Source: Draconibacterium orientale (GTDB lineage: Bacteria; Bacteroidota; Bacteroidia; Bacteroidales; Prolixibacteraceae). Taken from it: a DNA stretch of 64,000 bases. The first letter of the stretch is position 1. The number at the start of each line of letters is the position of its first letter. Both the position numbers and the translations under genes were made by a program. A model generated the notes under the pieces. The model did no database searches. It was not told the DNA's origin and saw only the letters and a list, made by a program, of their open reading frames with translations. The stretch lies in assembly GCF_000626635.1 (NCBI RefSeq), contig NZ_CP007451.1:2232001-2296000 (forward strand), given 5' to 3'. Below, piece by piece: positions 51,592-61,340 of this stretch.

Positions 51592-51927
51592 ATGCGAAAA
51601 CTTTTCTACATATCACTTTTTATTGTTGCCTTATTGGCTTGCGAAGATCGTGAGCCGGAGCCAATAATTGTGCCCGAATGGCTAAAACCACGCCTGACCG
51701 AATTGGAGAGCTCGGGAGAATGTTACGGTTGCAGAGTGCAACGCTGGACATACAACGAGGAGTATTTTTATCACCTGTATTGCGATTACTGGTCGTGTTC
51801 CAATTGCGAGGTTTATAAAAGTAACGGAACGTTGGTTGAATGGGGTGAAACCATCGATCCTGTTGACTTTGAAGCAAACAAATACCGGCCCACTATCGTT
51901 TGGGAGTGTGGCGATGAGCTGGATTAA
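51592..51927 (+). CDS. Cys-rich small lipoprotein
   Basis: A 111-residue lipoprotein with lipobox LLAC (Cys 17). The mature part has seven further Cys, including GECYGC, YCDYWSCSNC and WECGDE, spaced as for metal binding or disulfides. It resembles small Bacteroidota lipoproteins of unknown function. It is 65 bases after D, so membership of the surface cluster is possible but not shown. Confidence 0.7.
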   Translation: MRKLFYISLFIVALLACEDREPEPIIVPEWLKPRLTELESSGECYGCRVQRWTYNEEYFYHLYCDYWSCSNCEVYKSNGTLVEWGETIDPVDFEANKYRPTIVWECGDELD

Positions 51928-52085
51928 TAATAATTTGCGCAAATCTGCGTAATCTGCGGGCAATACCGATGTGAAGTCGGAATGAGCCTTATTGAAGATA
52001 AATCTGCTCTTCAATCGGCATTAACCATTGTAATTTCAGCGTTTCGCTTAAGGCTCACACTGAAAAACAACTGGTGTAACTTTGT

Positions 52086-52475
52086 TCAGGCCATAATTTC
52101 CACACGATTGCCGTCCGGGTCTGAAATAATACTCTCATAACACCCGTCGCCGGTTGTGCGCGGCTCACCAATAACCTTAAATCCATCCTTTCGCAGGATG
52201 GCAGTCAACTCATTTACTTTATTTCTCGAGCCCACTTTTATGGCAAAATGAATAAGACCGGTGAACTGCTTTAACGGATTGTCTTTTGATTTCGGAATGC
52301 CCGGCATCTCCATCAGTTCAATGCGGCAATCGCCGTTAAAAGATAAAAAATACGAACGGTATTCGCGGCTGTGATTGTGGTACACATCGCTTGAAGAGGC
52401 GTCGAAATAATGCATGTAAAAACTGCGCATTCCCTCAAGATTGTATGTCCAAATGGCCAGATGTTCTACTTTCAT
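52086..52475 (-). CDS. Glyoxalase/VOC-family protein
   Basis: A 129-residue vicinal-oxygen-chelate protein. VEHLAIWTYNLEGMRSFYM opens the first betaalphabetabetabeta unit (His5 is a usual metal ligand), and RIELMEMPG and GLIHFAIKV carry further candidate ligands. The C-terminal SDPDGNRVEIMA is typical of the family and ends with the Glu ligand. It may be a glyoxalase I-like or dioxygenase-like enzyme; the substrate cannot be inferred. Confidence 0.88.
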   Translation of the reverse strand: MKVEHLAIWTYNLEGMRSFYMHYFDASSSDVYHNHSREYRSYFLSFNGDCRIELMEMPGIPKSKDNPLKQFTGLIHFAIKVGSRNKVNELTAILRKDGFKVIGEPRTTGDGCYESIISDPDGNRVEIMA

Positions 52476-52538
52476 ACATAATTGTTTTTAAGCTTCCTAA
52501 ATTTACAAAAGCAAACGCTTAAAAAACAATAGCTGCGT

Positions 52539-53195
52539 TTATTTTTTGCAATCCCACTCTAAAAAAAACTGCGCCAGAAAATCTTCCATAAAACGGTGGC
52601 GTTCTTCCGCAATTTCCTGAGCGGCTTTTGTATTCATGCGGTCTTTCAGCAGCAGCAATTTTTCGTAGAAATGATTGATGGTCGGAGCCGTGGTTTTCTT
52701 GTATTCTTCAAAACTGTTGTGAAGTTGTGGTTCGATATCGGGATGATGGAGCAAGCGCCCTTTGTTGCCTCCGTATGCGAATGTACGTGCAATGCCGATA
52801 GCACCAATGGCATCTAGCCGGTCGGCATCTTGAACGATTTGTGCTTCAAGGCTGTCGGCTTTTGTTTCAACGCCGGCTCCCTTAAACGATACTTGCTCAA
52901 TTATCTGTTCAATTTTGTCAGCATCTTTTTTGTCGATGGAAATCTGCTTTAGCCAGCTTTTTGTTTTCGAAGTGTTTTCTCCGTTGCCCAGTTTCCAGTC
53001 GTCGAGGTCGTGAAGCAAAGCTGCCATTTCAATCAGAAAAAGATCGCCTCCTTCCTTTTTGCCCAGATGAACAGCCATATTTCGTACCCGGTGAATGTGC
53101 CACCAGTCATGTCCCGAGCTATCGGCTGCAAAGTGTTGCCTTATAAAGCTTTCCGTGGCTAAAACCAGCTCTTTTTGTTGAATATTAGACCCCAT
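52539..53195 (-). CDS. HD-domain phosphohydrolase (YedJ-like)
   Basis: A 218-residue HD-superfamily enzyme. GHDWWHIHRVRNMAVHLG provides the first His and MAALLHDLDDWKLG the HD pair; QDADRLDAIGAIGIART is the conserved later Asp block. This matches the YedJ/YpgQ-type group, thought to hydrolyse phosphoesters or nucleoside triphosphates. It is monocistronic and divergent from the acyl-CoA ligase gene. Confidence 0.9.
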   Translation of the reverse strand: MGSNIQQKELVLATESFIRQHFAADSSGHDWWHIHRVRNMAVHLGKKEGGDLFLIEMAALLHDLDDWKLGNGENTSKTKSWLKQISIDKKDADKIEQIIEQVSFKGAGVETKADSLEAQIVQDADRLDAIGAIGIARTFAYGGNKGRLLHHPDIEPQLHNSFEEYKKTTAPTINHFYEKLLLLKDRMNTKAAQEIAEERHRFMEDFLAQFFLEWDCKK

Positions 53196-53349
53196 AATTC
53201 AAATTTTAGCTGTTAAATCTAATGTTTTAAACCATAAAAAACGTTAATATTTTAATTTTGATTTTTTAAAAGGCAGTATTTCAGTGGGTTATGCTGTTGA
53301 TGTTTGGGGGCTTAGTTATAGAAGTCACATTGAAGAATTGTTTTTTTGC

Positions 53350-53357
53350 TATTTTTG
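53350..53357 (+). promoter_or_regulatory. -7 box for the acyl-CoA ligase gene
   Basis: TATTTTTG, with TTG at 53330-53332 as possible -33. Start near 53364, within the upstream extension of the open frame, which supports ATG 53407. Confidence 0.5.
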
Positions 53358-53406
53358 CCGCGTTTATTTGAGCAGACAGACTTGCTTTAGAAGGGACAGA
53401 AAAAAT

Positions 53407-55071
53407 ATGATTGACAAAACAAGATTGACTTTGCCCGCATTGTTTTACAATTCGGTGGAGAAATTTGCTGATAATACGGCTGTAAAATTTGTTGGCGACG
53501 ATGATTTCACCTACCGACAAATGGGGGAAGATGTGGAGCTTTTGGCCGAGCTCCTAGTAGAGCTAGGCATTGGAAAAGGCGATAAAGTGGCCATTTTAAG
53601 CGCCAACATGCCCAATTGGGGGAAAGCCTTTTTTGCGCTTTCGGTAATTGGAGCGGTTGCCGTTCCGATTTTACCCGATTTTCATTCGAACGAAATTGAA
53701 ACGATTATAGAGCATTCGGAAACTAAATTACTTTTTGTTTCCGAAGGTTTATATAAGTCGGTGAGCCCGGGAGTTATAGCTATGGTTGAGCACATGGTCT
53801 TGGTGGATAATTTTGCCGTTATCCCAAAAGAAACACCGGCCGGTCATTTAAAAAAGTTAAAATCATCGGTGCCACAAACAACCCGGAAATTCTTGCCGGT
53901 TAATGTGGAGGAAGAAGAACTGGCATCGATTATTTACACATCAGGAACAACAGGTAACTCGAAAGGTGTGATGTTAACACACAAAAACCTGGCGTGGACG
54001 GCACAACAAAGTCGCACCCTGAAGAAAGTAACGCCGAATGACCGCTTTCTTTCCATATTGCCACTGTCGCATACATTGGAAAATACCGTTGGTTTTTTAT
54101 TGCCGTTTATGTATGGCGCATCGGTTCATTATTTGCGTAAACCGCCTGTGCCATCGGTATTAATGCCGGCCTTAAAAATGGTACGTCCAACCATAATGTT
54201 AACCGTTCCGTTAATTATCGAAAAAATTTACCGTGGCAAAATACTCCCCGAATTTCAGAAAAGCTGGCTGACACGCTTTCTTATTGGTTGGGCTCCAACC
54301 CGTAAATTACTGCACAAAGTGGCAGCTAAAAAATTACACAAAACCTTGGGTGGCCATTTACACTTTTTCGGAATCGGAGGAGCAAAACTCGATCGCTCGG
54401 TTGAGCAGTTTCTGTTTGAAGGCGGATTTCCCTATGCTATTGGCTACGGTCTTACCGAAACAGCGCCTTTGTTGTCGGGAGCGGTTGGCAAGTTCCGGCG
54501 AGTTGGTTCGGCTGGAATTGCCATGAAAGGCGTTTCGTTACGTATTGCCAATCCCGATCCGGCAACCGGCGAAGGCGAAATTCAGGCTAAAGGAGAGAAT
54601 GTAATGAAAGGCTATTATAAAGCTCCCGATATTACGAAAGATGTGTTTACCGATGATGGCTGGTTTCGTACCGGCGACCGCGGAATGTTCGACAAGAAAA
54701 ATCTCCTGCACATAAAAGGCCGCATAAAAACAATGATTGTTGGTGCCAGTGGCGAAAATATTTACCCTGAAGAAATTGAATCGGTGATTAACAAAATGCG
54801 TTTTGTTATGGAATCGCTGGTGGTTGAGAAAAAAGGTAAATTAGTGGCTATGATTCACTTGAATGCCGAAGAAATTGATGAGCACTTTAAAAATCTAAAA
54901 GAGGAAGCGCAGCAATTTATTTCAGAACGATCGGATGAAATACTCCAGGAGATCATGAAAAAAGTAAACCAGGAAGTGAATAAATTTTCACGAATCAATC
55001 AGGTAGTGCTGCAGCCAATTCCGTTTGAACGTACGCCAACCCGAAAGATTAAGCGCTTTTTGTACGCTTAA
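53407..55071 (+). CDS. Long-chain acyl-CoA synthetase-type AMP-forming ligase
   Basis: A 554-residue AMP-binding enzyme. The P-loop-like motif IIYTSGTTGNSKGVMLTH lies near residue 175; YGLTETAPLLSG and DGWFRTGDRG are further family blocks, and GRIKTMIVGASGENIYPEEI marks the C-terminal hinge. It should activate fatty acids to acyl-CoA in the cytoplasm; chain length preference is not visible. The open frame extends 41 codons upstream but those residues do not match, so I start at ATG 53407 (MIDKTRLTL). Confidence 0.9.
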   Translation: MIDKTRLTLPALFYNSVEKFADNTAVKFVGDDDFTYRQMGEDVELLAELLVELGIGKGDKVAILSANMPNWGKAFFALSVIGAVAVPILPDFHSNEIETIIEHSETKLLFVSEGLYKSVSPGVIAMVEHMVLVDNFAVIPKETPAGHLKKLKSSVPQTTRKFLPVNVEEEELASIIYTSGTTGNSKGVMLTHKNLAWTAQQSRTLKKVTPNDRFLSILPLSHTLENTVGFLLPFMYGASVHYLRKPPVPSVLMPALKMVRPTIMLTVPLIIEKIYRGKILPEFQKSWLTRFLIGWAPTRKLLHKVAAKKLHKTLGGHLHFFGIGGAKLDRSVEQFLFEGGFPYAIGYGLTETAPLLSGAVGKFRRVGSAGIAMKGVSLRIANPDPATGEGEIQAKGENVMKGYYKAPDITKDVFTDDGWFRTGDRGMFDKKNLLHIKGRIKTMIVGASGENIYPEEIESVINKMRFVMESLVVEKKGKLVAMIHLNAEEIDEHFKNLKEEAQQFISERSDEILQEIMKKVNQEVNKFSRINQVVLQPIPFERTPTRKIKRFLYA

Positions 55072-55090
55072 CTATCACGATATTTAATTA

Positions 55091-55123
55091 AAAGGGAAAG
55101 TCTTGTAAAGTCTTTCCTTTTTT
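55091..55123 (+). terminator. Terminator after the acyl-CoA ligase
   Basis: AAAGGGAAAG / CTTTCCTTT stem (one bulged G) followed by a T run. Confidence 0.65.
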
Positions 55124-55168
55124 GTTGGCCTACTTTGGGATAATAACTGACAATCTATCAGAATTTGT

Positions 55169-55176
55169 TACTTTTG
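55169..55176 (+). promoter_or_regulatory. -7 box for the purM operon
   Basis: TACTTTTG fits TAnnTTTG; it lies inside the palindrome GTTAC-TTTT-GTAAC (55167-55180), which may be an operator. Start near 55183, 17 bases before the ATG. Confidence 0.5.
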
Positions 55177-55199
55177 TAACAACAAAAATCACGTAGTAA

Positions 55200-56369
55200 A
55201 TGGTAACGGAATCAAGATATAGTGCCAGGGGTGTTTCAGCCTCGAAAGAAGATGTGCACGAGGCGATTAAGAATGTGGATAAAGGTCTTTTTCCAAAGGC
55301 ATTCTGTAAAATCGTTCCCGATATTTTAGGGGGCGACGACGAATGGTGTAACATAATGCACGCCGACGGGGCAGGAACAAAATCGGCATTGGCCTACATG
55401 TACTGGAAAGAAACCGGCGACGTTTCGGTGTGGAAAGGAATTGCACAGGACGCACTAATCATGAATGTTGACGACCTGCTTTGTGTGGGTGCTACCGATA
55501 ATATTTTGGTATCATCGACAATTGGCCGCAACAAAAACAATATTCCGGGCGAAGTTATCGCCGCCATTATTAACGGTACAGAAGAGTTGTTGGCCAACCT
55601 TCGCGACATGGGAGTTAGCATTTATTCAACCGGTGGCGAAACTGCCGATGTTGGCGACCTGGTTCGTACCATCATTGTTGATTCAACGGTTACCTGTCGC
55701 ATGAAAAAGGCGGATGTGGTTTCGGCCGATAAAATTGCTGCCGGCGATGTGATTGTTGGTTTGTCATCATCAGGAACGGCAACATACGAAACAGAATACA
55801 ACGGCGGAATGGGAAGCAACGGACTAACTTCGGCCCGCCACGATGTTTTTGCCAATTACCTGGCCGAAAAATATCCGGAGAGTTTTGATCCGGCTGTGCC
55901 TGCAGATTTGGTTTACTCGGGTGGAAAGAAATTAACCGAGGCTGTTGAAGGCTTGGATATCGATGCCGGGAAACTGGTGCTTTCGCCAACGCGTACTTAT
56001 GCGCCGGTTATAAAAAAAGTGCTCGACAAGTACCGCTCGCAAATTTCAGGAATGATTCATTGTTCGGGTGGTGCTCAAACAAAAGTGCTGCACTTTGTCG
56101 ACAATGTTCATGTGATTAAAGACAATATGTTCCCGGTGCCACCGCTTTTCAAATTGATTCAGGAGCAATCGGGAACCGACTGGAAAGAAATGTACAAGGT
56201 GTTCAACATGGGGCACCGTTACGAGATATACTGCAGTGCCGATGTGGCCGACGAGATTATTAAAATCTCAAAATCGTTTAACATCGATGCACAAATTATT
56301 GGAAAAGTTGAACCTTTCGATGGCAAGAAATTGACAATTAAATCGGAGAAAGGCGAGTTCATTTATTAA
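55200..56369 (+). CDS. purM: Phosphoribosylformylglycinamidine cyclo-ligase (AIR synthase)
   Basis: A 389-residue PurM of the Bacteroidota type, which forms aminoimidazole ribotide in purine synthesis. The start YSARGVSASKEDVHEAIK, the ATP/metal block HADGAGTKSALAYMYW and STGGETADVGDLVRT are family features; the chain is longer than E. coli PurM and diverges from it, as known for this group. It is first in a purM-prfA-pyrF run with gaps of 8 and 42 bases. Confidence 0.92.
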   Translation: MVTESRYSARGVSASKEDVHEAIKNVDKGLFPKAFCKIVPDILGGDDEWCNIMHADGAGTKSALAYMYWKETGDVSVWKGIAQDALIMNVDDLLCVGATDNILVSSTIGRNKNNIPGEVIAAIINGTEELLANLRDMGVSIYSTGGETADVGDLVRTIIVDSTVTCRMKKADVVSADKIAAGDVIVGLSSSGTATYETEYNGGMGSNGLTSARHDVFANYLAEKYPESFDPAVPADLVYSGGKKLTEAVEGLDIDAGKLVLSPTRTYAPVIKKVLDKYRSQISGMIHCSGGAQTKVLHFVDNVHVIKDNMFPVPPLFKLIQEQSGTDWKEMYKVFNMGHRYEIYCSADVADEIIKISKSFNIDAQIIGKVEPFDGKKLTIKSEKGEFIY

Positions 56370-56377
56370 AGAAAACC

Positions 56378-57463
56378 ATGGCAGAATACGCATTATTAGA
56401 AAAATTTGAATCGATAAAGCACCGCTTCTCGGAAGTGGAAAAGCAGATTACCGACCCTGAGGTGATTGCTGATATGCAGCGCTACGTAAAACTGAACCAG
56501 GAATATAAACACCTGCAAAAGTTAGTGGCAAAATTTCAGGAGTACAAGAACATGGTCGATAATATATTGACCGGAAAAGAAATGCTGGCCGAAGAAAGCG
56601 ATGAAGAAATGCGCGAAATGGCGCGTGAGGAAATCGAGGAGTCGGAAAAACGCATCCCTGAAATTGAGAAAGAGGTTAAGCTACTGCTTGTTCCGGCTGA
56701 TCCGGAAGATGCCAAAAATGCAATTCTTGAAATTCGTGCCGGAACCGGTGGCGATGAGGCAAGTATTTTTGCCGGCGACCTTTTCCGCATGTACAGCAAG
56801 TTTTGCGAGCAAAAAGGTTGGCGCCTGGAAGTTACTAACGCCAACGAAGGTACTGCTGGCGGTTTTAAAGAAATTGTTGCCAACATTACCGGCGAAGGTG
56901 TTTACGGCGTTATGAAATACGAATCGGGTGTGCACCGTGTGCAACGTGTACCTCAAACCGAAACACAGGGACGAGTGCATACTTCGGCAGCAACTGTGGC
57001 TGTTTTGCCTGAAGCCGATGAGTTTGATGTGGAATTGCGAACCGAAGATATCCGTCGTGATGAATACTGTTCGTCGGGTCCGGGTGGACAGTCGGTGAAC
57101 ACGACTTACTCAGCCATTCGGTTAACACACATTCCAACCGGAATTGTGGTAACTTGTCAGGATCAGAAATCGAAACTGAAAAACCTCGACAAAGCGATGG
57201 CAGAATTGCGCACACGTTTGTACAACATGGAGTACCAGAAATACATCGACGAGATTTCATCGAAACGTAAAACGATGGTATCAACCGGCGACCGTTCGGC
57301 AAAAATCCGTACCTATAACTGGCCACAAGGAAGGGTGACCGATCACCGCATTAACCTTACGCTTTACAACCTGCAGGCAATTATTGGCGGCGAAATCGAT
57401 GAGATTATCGACAAGCTAATGATTGAAGAAAACGCCGCAAAATTGAAAGAAGCAGAAATTTAA
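56378..57463 (+). CDS. prfA: Peptide chain release factor 1
   Basis: A 361-residue RF1 that ends translation at UAA and UAG. The catalytic GGQ lies in SSGPGGQSVNTTYSAI near residue 233, and VPQTETQGRVHTSAATVAV precedes it in the tRNA-mimic domain. The N-terminal helical domain (1-100) is complete. It starts 8 bases after purM; the pairing with purM and pyrF is a gene order I recall from Bacteroides. Confidence 0.96.
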   Translation: MAEYALLEKFESIKHRFSEVEKQITDPEVIADMQRYVKLNQEYKHLQKLVAKFQEYKNMVDNILTGKEMLAEESDEEMREMAREEIEESEKRIPEIEKEVKLLLVPADPEDAKNAILEIRAGTGGDEASIFAGDLFRMYSKFCEQKGWRLEVTNANEGTAGGFKEIVANITGEGVYGVMKYESGVHRVQRVPQTETQGRVHTSAATVAVLPEADEFDVELRTEDIRRDEYCSSGPGGQSVNTTYSAIRLTHIPTGIVVTCQDQKSKLKNLDKAMAELRTRLYNMEYQKYIDEISSKRKTMVSTGDRSAKIRTYNWPQGRVTDHRINLTLYNLQAIIGGEIDEIIDKLMIEENAAKLKEAEI

Positions 57464-57505
57464 GAACAATAAAATGGAGGTCTTCCGGCTTCCGACTTTT
57501 TTATC

Positions 57506-58339
57506 ATGAATCAACAGCAACTATTTGAGCAGATCCAAAAAAAGCGCAGTTTCCTGTGTGTTGGTTTGGATACCGATATTCAAAAAATTCCGCAACACCT
57601 GAAAGATACATCCGATCCGATATTCTCATTCAATAAAGAAATTATTGATGCCACTGCCGAGTTTTCGGTGGCGTACAAACCCAACCTGGCGTTTTACGAA
57701 AGTCTGGGATCGAAAGGAATGGAAAGCCTGGAAAAAACGGTGATGTATGTAAAATCGAAATATCCTGAAATTTTTGTGATTGCAGATGCCAAACGTGGCG
57801 ACATTGGTAACACATCGAATTTATATGCGCGGGCGTTTTTCGATCATCAGGATTTTGATGCGGTAACAGTTGCTCCCTATATGGGCGAGGATTCGGTAAA
57901 ACCTTTTATGACTTACCTTGGAAAATGGGTAATTCTTTTGGCGCTGACATCAAATAAAGGAGCTTACGACTTTCAGTTTATCGAAGACAAAGAAAGTGGC
58001 GACAAGCTGTTTGAGACTGTTTTAAAAACTTCGCAAAACTGGGGAACTACAGAAAACCTGATGTATGTAGTTGGTGCTACGAAAGCCGAAAAATTGAAAG
58101 AGATTCGTGAGATCGTTCCCGATCACTTTTTGTTGGTACCTGGTGTGGGAGCGCAGGGAGGAAGTTTGCAGGAAGTGGCCAAAAACGGCATGAACAGCAA
58201 GTGTGGTTTGTTGGTGAATTCATCGCGTGGAATTATCTACGCTTCGTCGGAAACCGATTTTGCAACGAAAGCCGGCGCTGCAGCCGAAGAAGTTCAGCAA
58301 GAAATGGAAGTGCTGTTGAAAGAGGCCGGATTGATTTAG
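57506..58339 (+). CDS. pyrF: Orotidine 5'-phosphate decarboxylase
   Basis: A 277-residue OMP decarboxylase, last step of UMP synthesis. [14 protein letters not shown] opens the TIM barrel; [15 protein letters not shown] near residue 92 contains the catalytic Asp-Lys array, and [11 protein letters not shown] the phosphate loop. The length and pattern are those of the longer PyrF group common in Bacteroidota. It is last in the purM-prfA-pyrF transcript, ending at the hairpin just downstream. Confidence 0.95.
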   Translation: MNQQQLFEQIQKKRSFLCVGLDTDIQKIPQHLKDTSDPIFSFNKEIIDATAEFSVAYKPNLAFYESLGSKGMESLEKTVMYVKSKYPEIFVIADAKRGDIGNTSNLYARAFFDHQDFDAVTVAPYMGEDSVKPFMTYLGKWVILLALTSNKGAYDFQFIEDKESGDKLFETVLKTSQNWGTTENLMYVVGATKAEKLKEIREIVPDHFLLVPGVGAQGGSLQEVAKNGMNSKCGLLVNSSRGIIYASSETDFATKAGAAAEEVQQEMEVLLKEAGLI

Positions 58340-58357
58340 ATTGTAAGTTAACGAAAT

Positions 58358-58400
58358 AAAAAACGGGTAGTAAGTGATAATTTACTACCCGTTTTTTTTT
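58358..58400 (+). terminator. Terminator of the purM-prfA-pyrF operon
   Basis: AAACGGGTAGTAA / TTACTACCCGTTT, a perfect 13-base stem, followed by nine T. Confidence 0.92.
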
Positions 58401-58925
58401 GAGAACAGGGGCTTTAAAACTTTTGGGCATTAAGAGAATGCTATTGTTGCCTTTACCCCTTTGGCTGTAGCCATTTCCCCTCGCGAGGGGAAACATCTAC
58501 ATATCGAAGTCAGAGATATTGATATAGCGCAGAAAGAACAATCAACAATCGCTCCCCTTTTTAGGAGCTTCCGTCAGCTGACGGGTGAGGGGTAAAGAAA
58601 AATATCTGAGTTCCAAACCTGAGGCAGTTTGCCTAAGCGCTAAGCGGTTGAAACCCGCTAAGCGCTTAGAATCAAAAGCATAAAAAAGGGATGTCGTTTA
58701 TTCGGCATCCCTTTTCTTTTACGTCATTCTGAACTCCTGACTGCCGTCAGGCAGGTGTTTCAGAATCTTCTTCAAGTAGATCCTGAAATGAGCTGCCAAT
58801 GACAAAGTTTTGAGCAAGACCCTGAAACAAGTTCAGGGTGACGTTCTTAGCGCGTATCGCAAAAATAACAAGGTACGTCATGCTGAACTCGTTTCAGCAT
58901 CTTTATCATCTTCCTCATTATGCCC
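58401..58925. repeat. Island of REP-like palindromes
   Basis: No gene is supported. Distinct units are packed together: TTTCCCCTCGCGAGGGGAAA (58474-58493); GCTCCCC...GGAGC with CCGTCAGCTGACGG (58571-58584); CTAAGCGCTAAGCGG pairing with 58655-58669; AAGGGATG / CATCCCTT (58683-58716); and GTCATGCTGAACTCGTTTCA-type units near 58725 and 58877. The 58474 unit resembles the one at 23721. Confidence 0.7.
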
Positions 58926-58970
58926 AGGTAATTGGGTGTACGCTCGGATAACTGTCGAATAAAACTGTTA

Positions 58971-60446
58971 TTAAATCTGTTCCCAGCCTTTTCGGTAGGT
59001 GTGTCTGATCCATTCTTCGGCCATTTTTTGAGCCGGTAAAGTTTCGTATTGTTTATCAAATGTAGGATCGCCATTGATCACTTCAAAATTGTCTTTTTTC
59101 AATACGCGAATGGTATCCGACGGGCTGATGTTTGTAAAGCGCATGTTTGGCCCGTCCCATTCCAGTTTGCGCTGAAGGCTTTGCAGTCGAACAGCCAGTA
59201 CGCCCATAACAACCATTTCGTTCAATGGTCCGGCATAAGAAAAGTTCGACGAAGCTTCAACCCGGGCATCTTTACTTTCTTTACAGGCGCGTATCCAGTC
59301 TTGTTCGTGGCCGCCTTCCATGGCATTCGAAATACGTCGGATCGACTTCTCCGGTTCCTCGAAATGCGCCATCTCCGAAGTTGGTAATAAAGTCGGATTG
59401 GCCGCGTAAGTGCCACACATAATTTTTCCGCGGGTACCGTAAAAGATACAGCCGCCGCCATCGTCGCCCATTTGTTCGCCATCTTTTAGTTCATCGGGGC
59501 GGGGAGGCATAAAGCCGCCATCGTACCAATGCACGGTAACTTCGGGCATGGCTACTTTTGGCAGGTTGTCGCGCCGATCAAACTCGTAACGAACAAACTC
59601 TGCGTTTGGTGCCGAGTCGTTGTTAAATGGCGTTGAGCTGCCTTCAACCGTTTTCGGATATTGTAAGTTCAGTGCTTTAAAAACAGGGTCGAGAATGTGG
59701 CATCCCATATCGCCGAGTGCTCCGGTGCCAAAATCCCACCAGCCACGCCAGTTCCATGGGTGGTAAATCGGATTGTATTCGGTAAATTTTGCCGGTCCTA
59801 TAAACAAATCCCAGTCGAGCGTTTTGGGTACGCGTTTCCCTTTGTCGGGGCGGGTTAATCCTTGCGGCCAGATTGGGCGGTTCGTCCAGGTATCAACATG
59901 GGTAACTTCGCCAATTTTGCCGGCCCAGATCCATTCGCAAATCTGCCGGATACCGTCAGCCGAATTTCCCTGGTTACCCATTTGTGTGGCAACACCGTAG
60001 CGCGCTGCTGTTTCAGTCATAATCCGCGATTCGTAAACCGAATGCGTTAATGGCTTTTGCAGAAACACGTGTTTGCCTTCGCGCATGGCCATTAATGCCG
60101 GCAGGGCGTGGGTATGATCAGGTGTGGCAATCATCACGGCATCAATATCTTTTTGCTCTTCCAGCATCACCCTGAAATCTTTGTATTGTTTGGCCCGGTA
60201 CCAACGCTCAAAAGCATTCCTGCCGGCGTATTCCCAATCCACATCGCATAACGCAACAATGTTTTCGGTTTCCATAAATTTCAGGTTGGTGAAACCTTTT
60301 CCGCCAACGCCAATTCCGGCAATGTTGAGTTTGTCGCTGGGAGGTTTATGCCCCAAGCCTGCAATTACATTTGATGGAAGAATGGTGGCAGCAGCAATAC
60401 CTGTTGCTGTTGTGCCTATAAATTTTCTGCGTGATAAATTGCTCAT
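58971..60446 (-). CDS. Tat-exported Gfo/Idh/MocA-family oxidoreductase (second)
   Basis: A 491-residue NAD(P)-dependent oxidoreductase. The Tat-type signal is SRRKFIGTTATGIAAATI, followed by the Rossmann start LNIAGIGVGGKGFTNL and the EKP-position motif FLQKPLTHSV (Gln in place of Glu). WWDFGTGALGDMGCHILDP is a conserved C-domain block. It is larger than the relative at 5393 and belongs to the same broad family but is not a close copy. The substrate is unknown, probably a sugar or cyclitol outside the cytoplasm. It stands alone. Confidence 0.92.
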   Translation of the reverse strand: MSNLSRRKFIGTTATGIAAATILPSNVIAGLGHKPPSDKLNIAGIGVGGKGFTNLKFMETENIVALCDVDWEYAGRNAFERWYRAKQYKDFRVMLEEQKDIDAVMIATPDHTHALPALMAMREGKHVFLQKPLTHSVYESRIMTETAARYGVATQMGNQGNSADGIRQICEWIWAGKIGEVTHVDTWTNRPIWPQGLTRPDKGKRVPKTLDWDLFIGPAKFTEYNPIYHPWNWRGWWDFGTGALGDMGCHILDPVFKALNLQYPKTVEGSSTPFNNDSAPNAEFVRYEFDRRDNLPKVAMPEVTVHWYDGGFMPPRPDELKDGEQMGDDGGGCIFYGTRGKIMCGTYAANPTLLPTSEMAHFEEPEKSIRRISNAMEGGHEQDWIRACKESKDARVEASSNFSYAGPLNEMVVMGVLAVRLQSLQRKLEWDGPNMRFTNISPSDTIRVLKKDNFEVINGDPTFDKQYETLPAQKMAEEWIRHTYRKGWEQI

Positions 60447-60717
60447 TTTCTTGTTTTCGAAAAAATACCCGGAAAAATAGAAAAAATCTGAGGCTTAACC
60501 TACTTATACCAAAATTAACACCAAATAAGCCTAAAATTTCTATTCTTTTGAATTTTTACTGCGTTAAAAAATCTCGCCAGAACTTAGGCTATGACTCCAT
60601 TTTTTGCCTTGTCTAAATCCAAAATCACTAAAAATTTTCCAGGCTCATTTGGAATTAAAATTGGTATGTTTAAGGTTTTTGAAGAAAGATTAACACTAAT
60701 TTGCTGTCAACAAAAAA
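60447..60717. other. Intergenic region, nothing clear
   Basis: About 270 bases between the oxidoreductase start and the fasciclin terminator. I see no gene, repeat or strong structure; the oxidoreductase promoter presumably lies near 60490. Confidence 0.5.
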
Positions 60718-60747
60718 AAAGAAGCGACTGTTAAAGCCGCTTCTTTA
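60711..60747 (-). terminator. Terminator of the fasciclin gene
   Basis: AAAGAAGCG / CGCTTCTTT stem, preceded on the plus strand by a long A run (a T run for the minus-strand transcript). Confidence 0.85.
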
Positions 60748-61340
60748 AAGTTTCATGGCGTTGAAATTATTTAGATTACTCAATTGGCAGAATAACTGCA
60801 TCGATAACATGGATGATTCCATTTGATGCCGAGATGTTAACAAAACCGGGAACCAGATTTGCAGTATTTCCAATTGCCCAAATTTTCAGATCTTTGTCAA
60901 CGTTGAAGGTTGCTCCTTCGAGTAAGGTCTCAATCGTTTTAGGATTCTTTTTGGGAACCACACTGTTGGCCGCTCTTCTTCCGTCAGTAACATGATACAA
61001 TAACACATTCAAAACTAAATCGGCCGGAAGGTCACTAATGCTTTCCACACCCAGGGCGTCGTAAAGAGCCATAAATGCGTCGTTGGTAGGTGCAAAAACC
61101 GTGTACTGATCAGTACCGTTCAGGAACATGTCCACCAAACCTGTTTCTAACTCTTCATCAACATAAAAAAGAGCTCCCACTAATTCTGAGAAACCGGCAT
61201 CGATGGCAATAGCGGCAATGGAAGCATCACCCGGAGGAAGTGATTTTCCTGCTTTGAGCATTGTGTCATCACTAAATTCACTTTGAGGGATGTAATCATC
61301 GTTTTCTTTTTCACAGCTTACAAATGCCATACTTACAATA

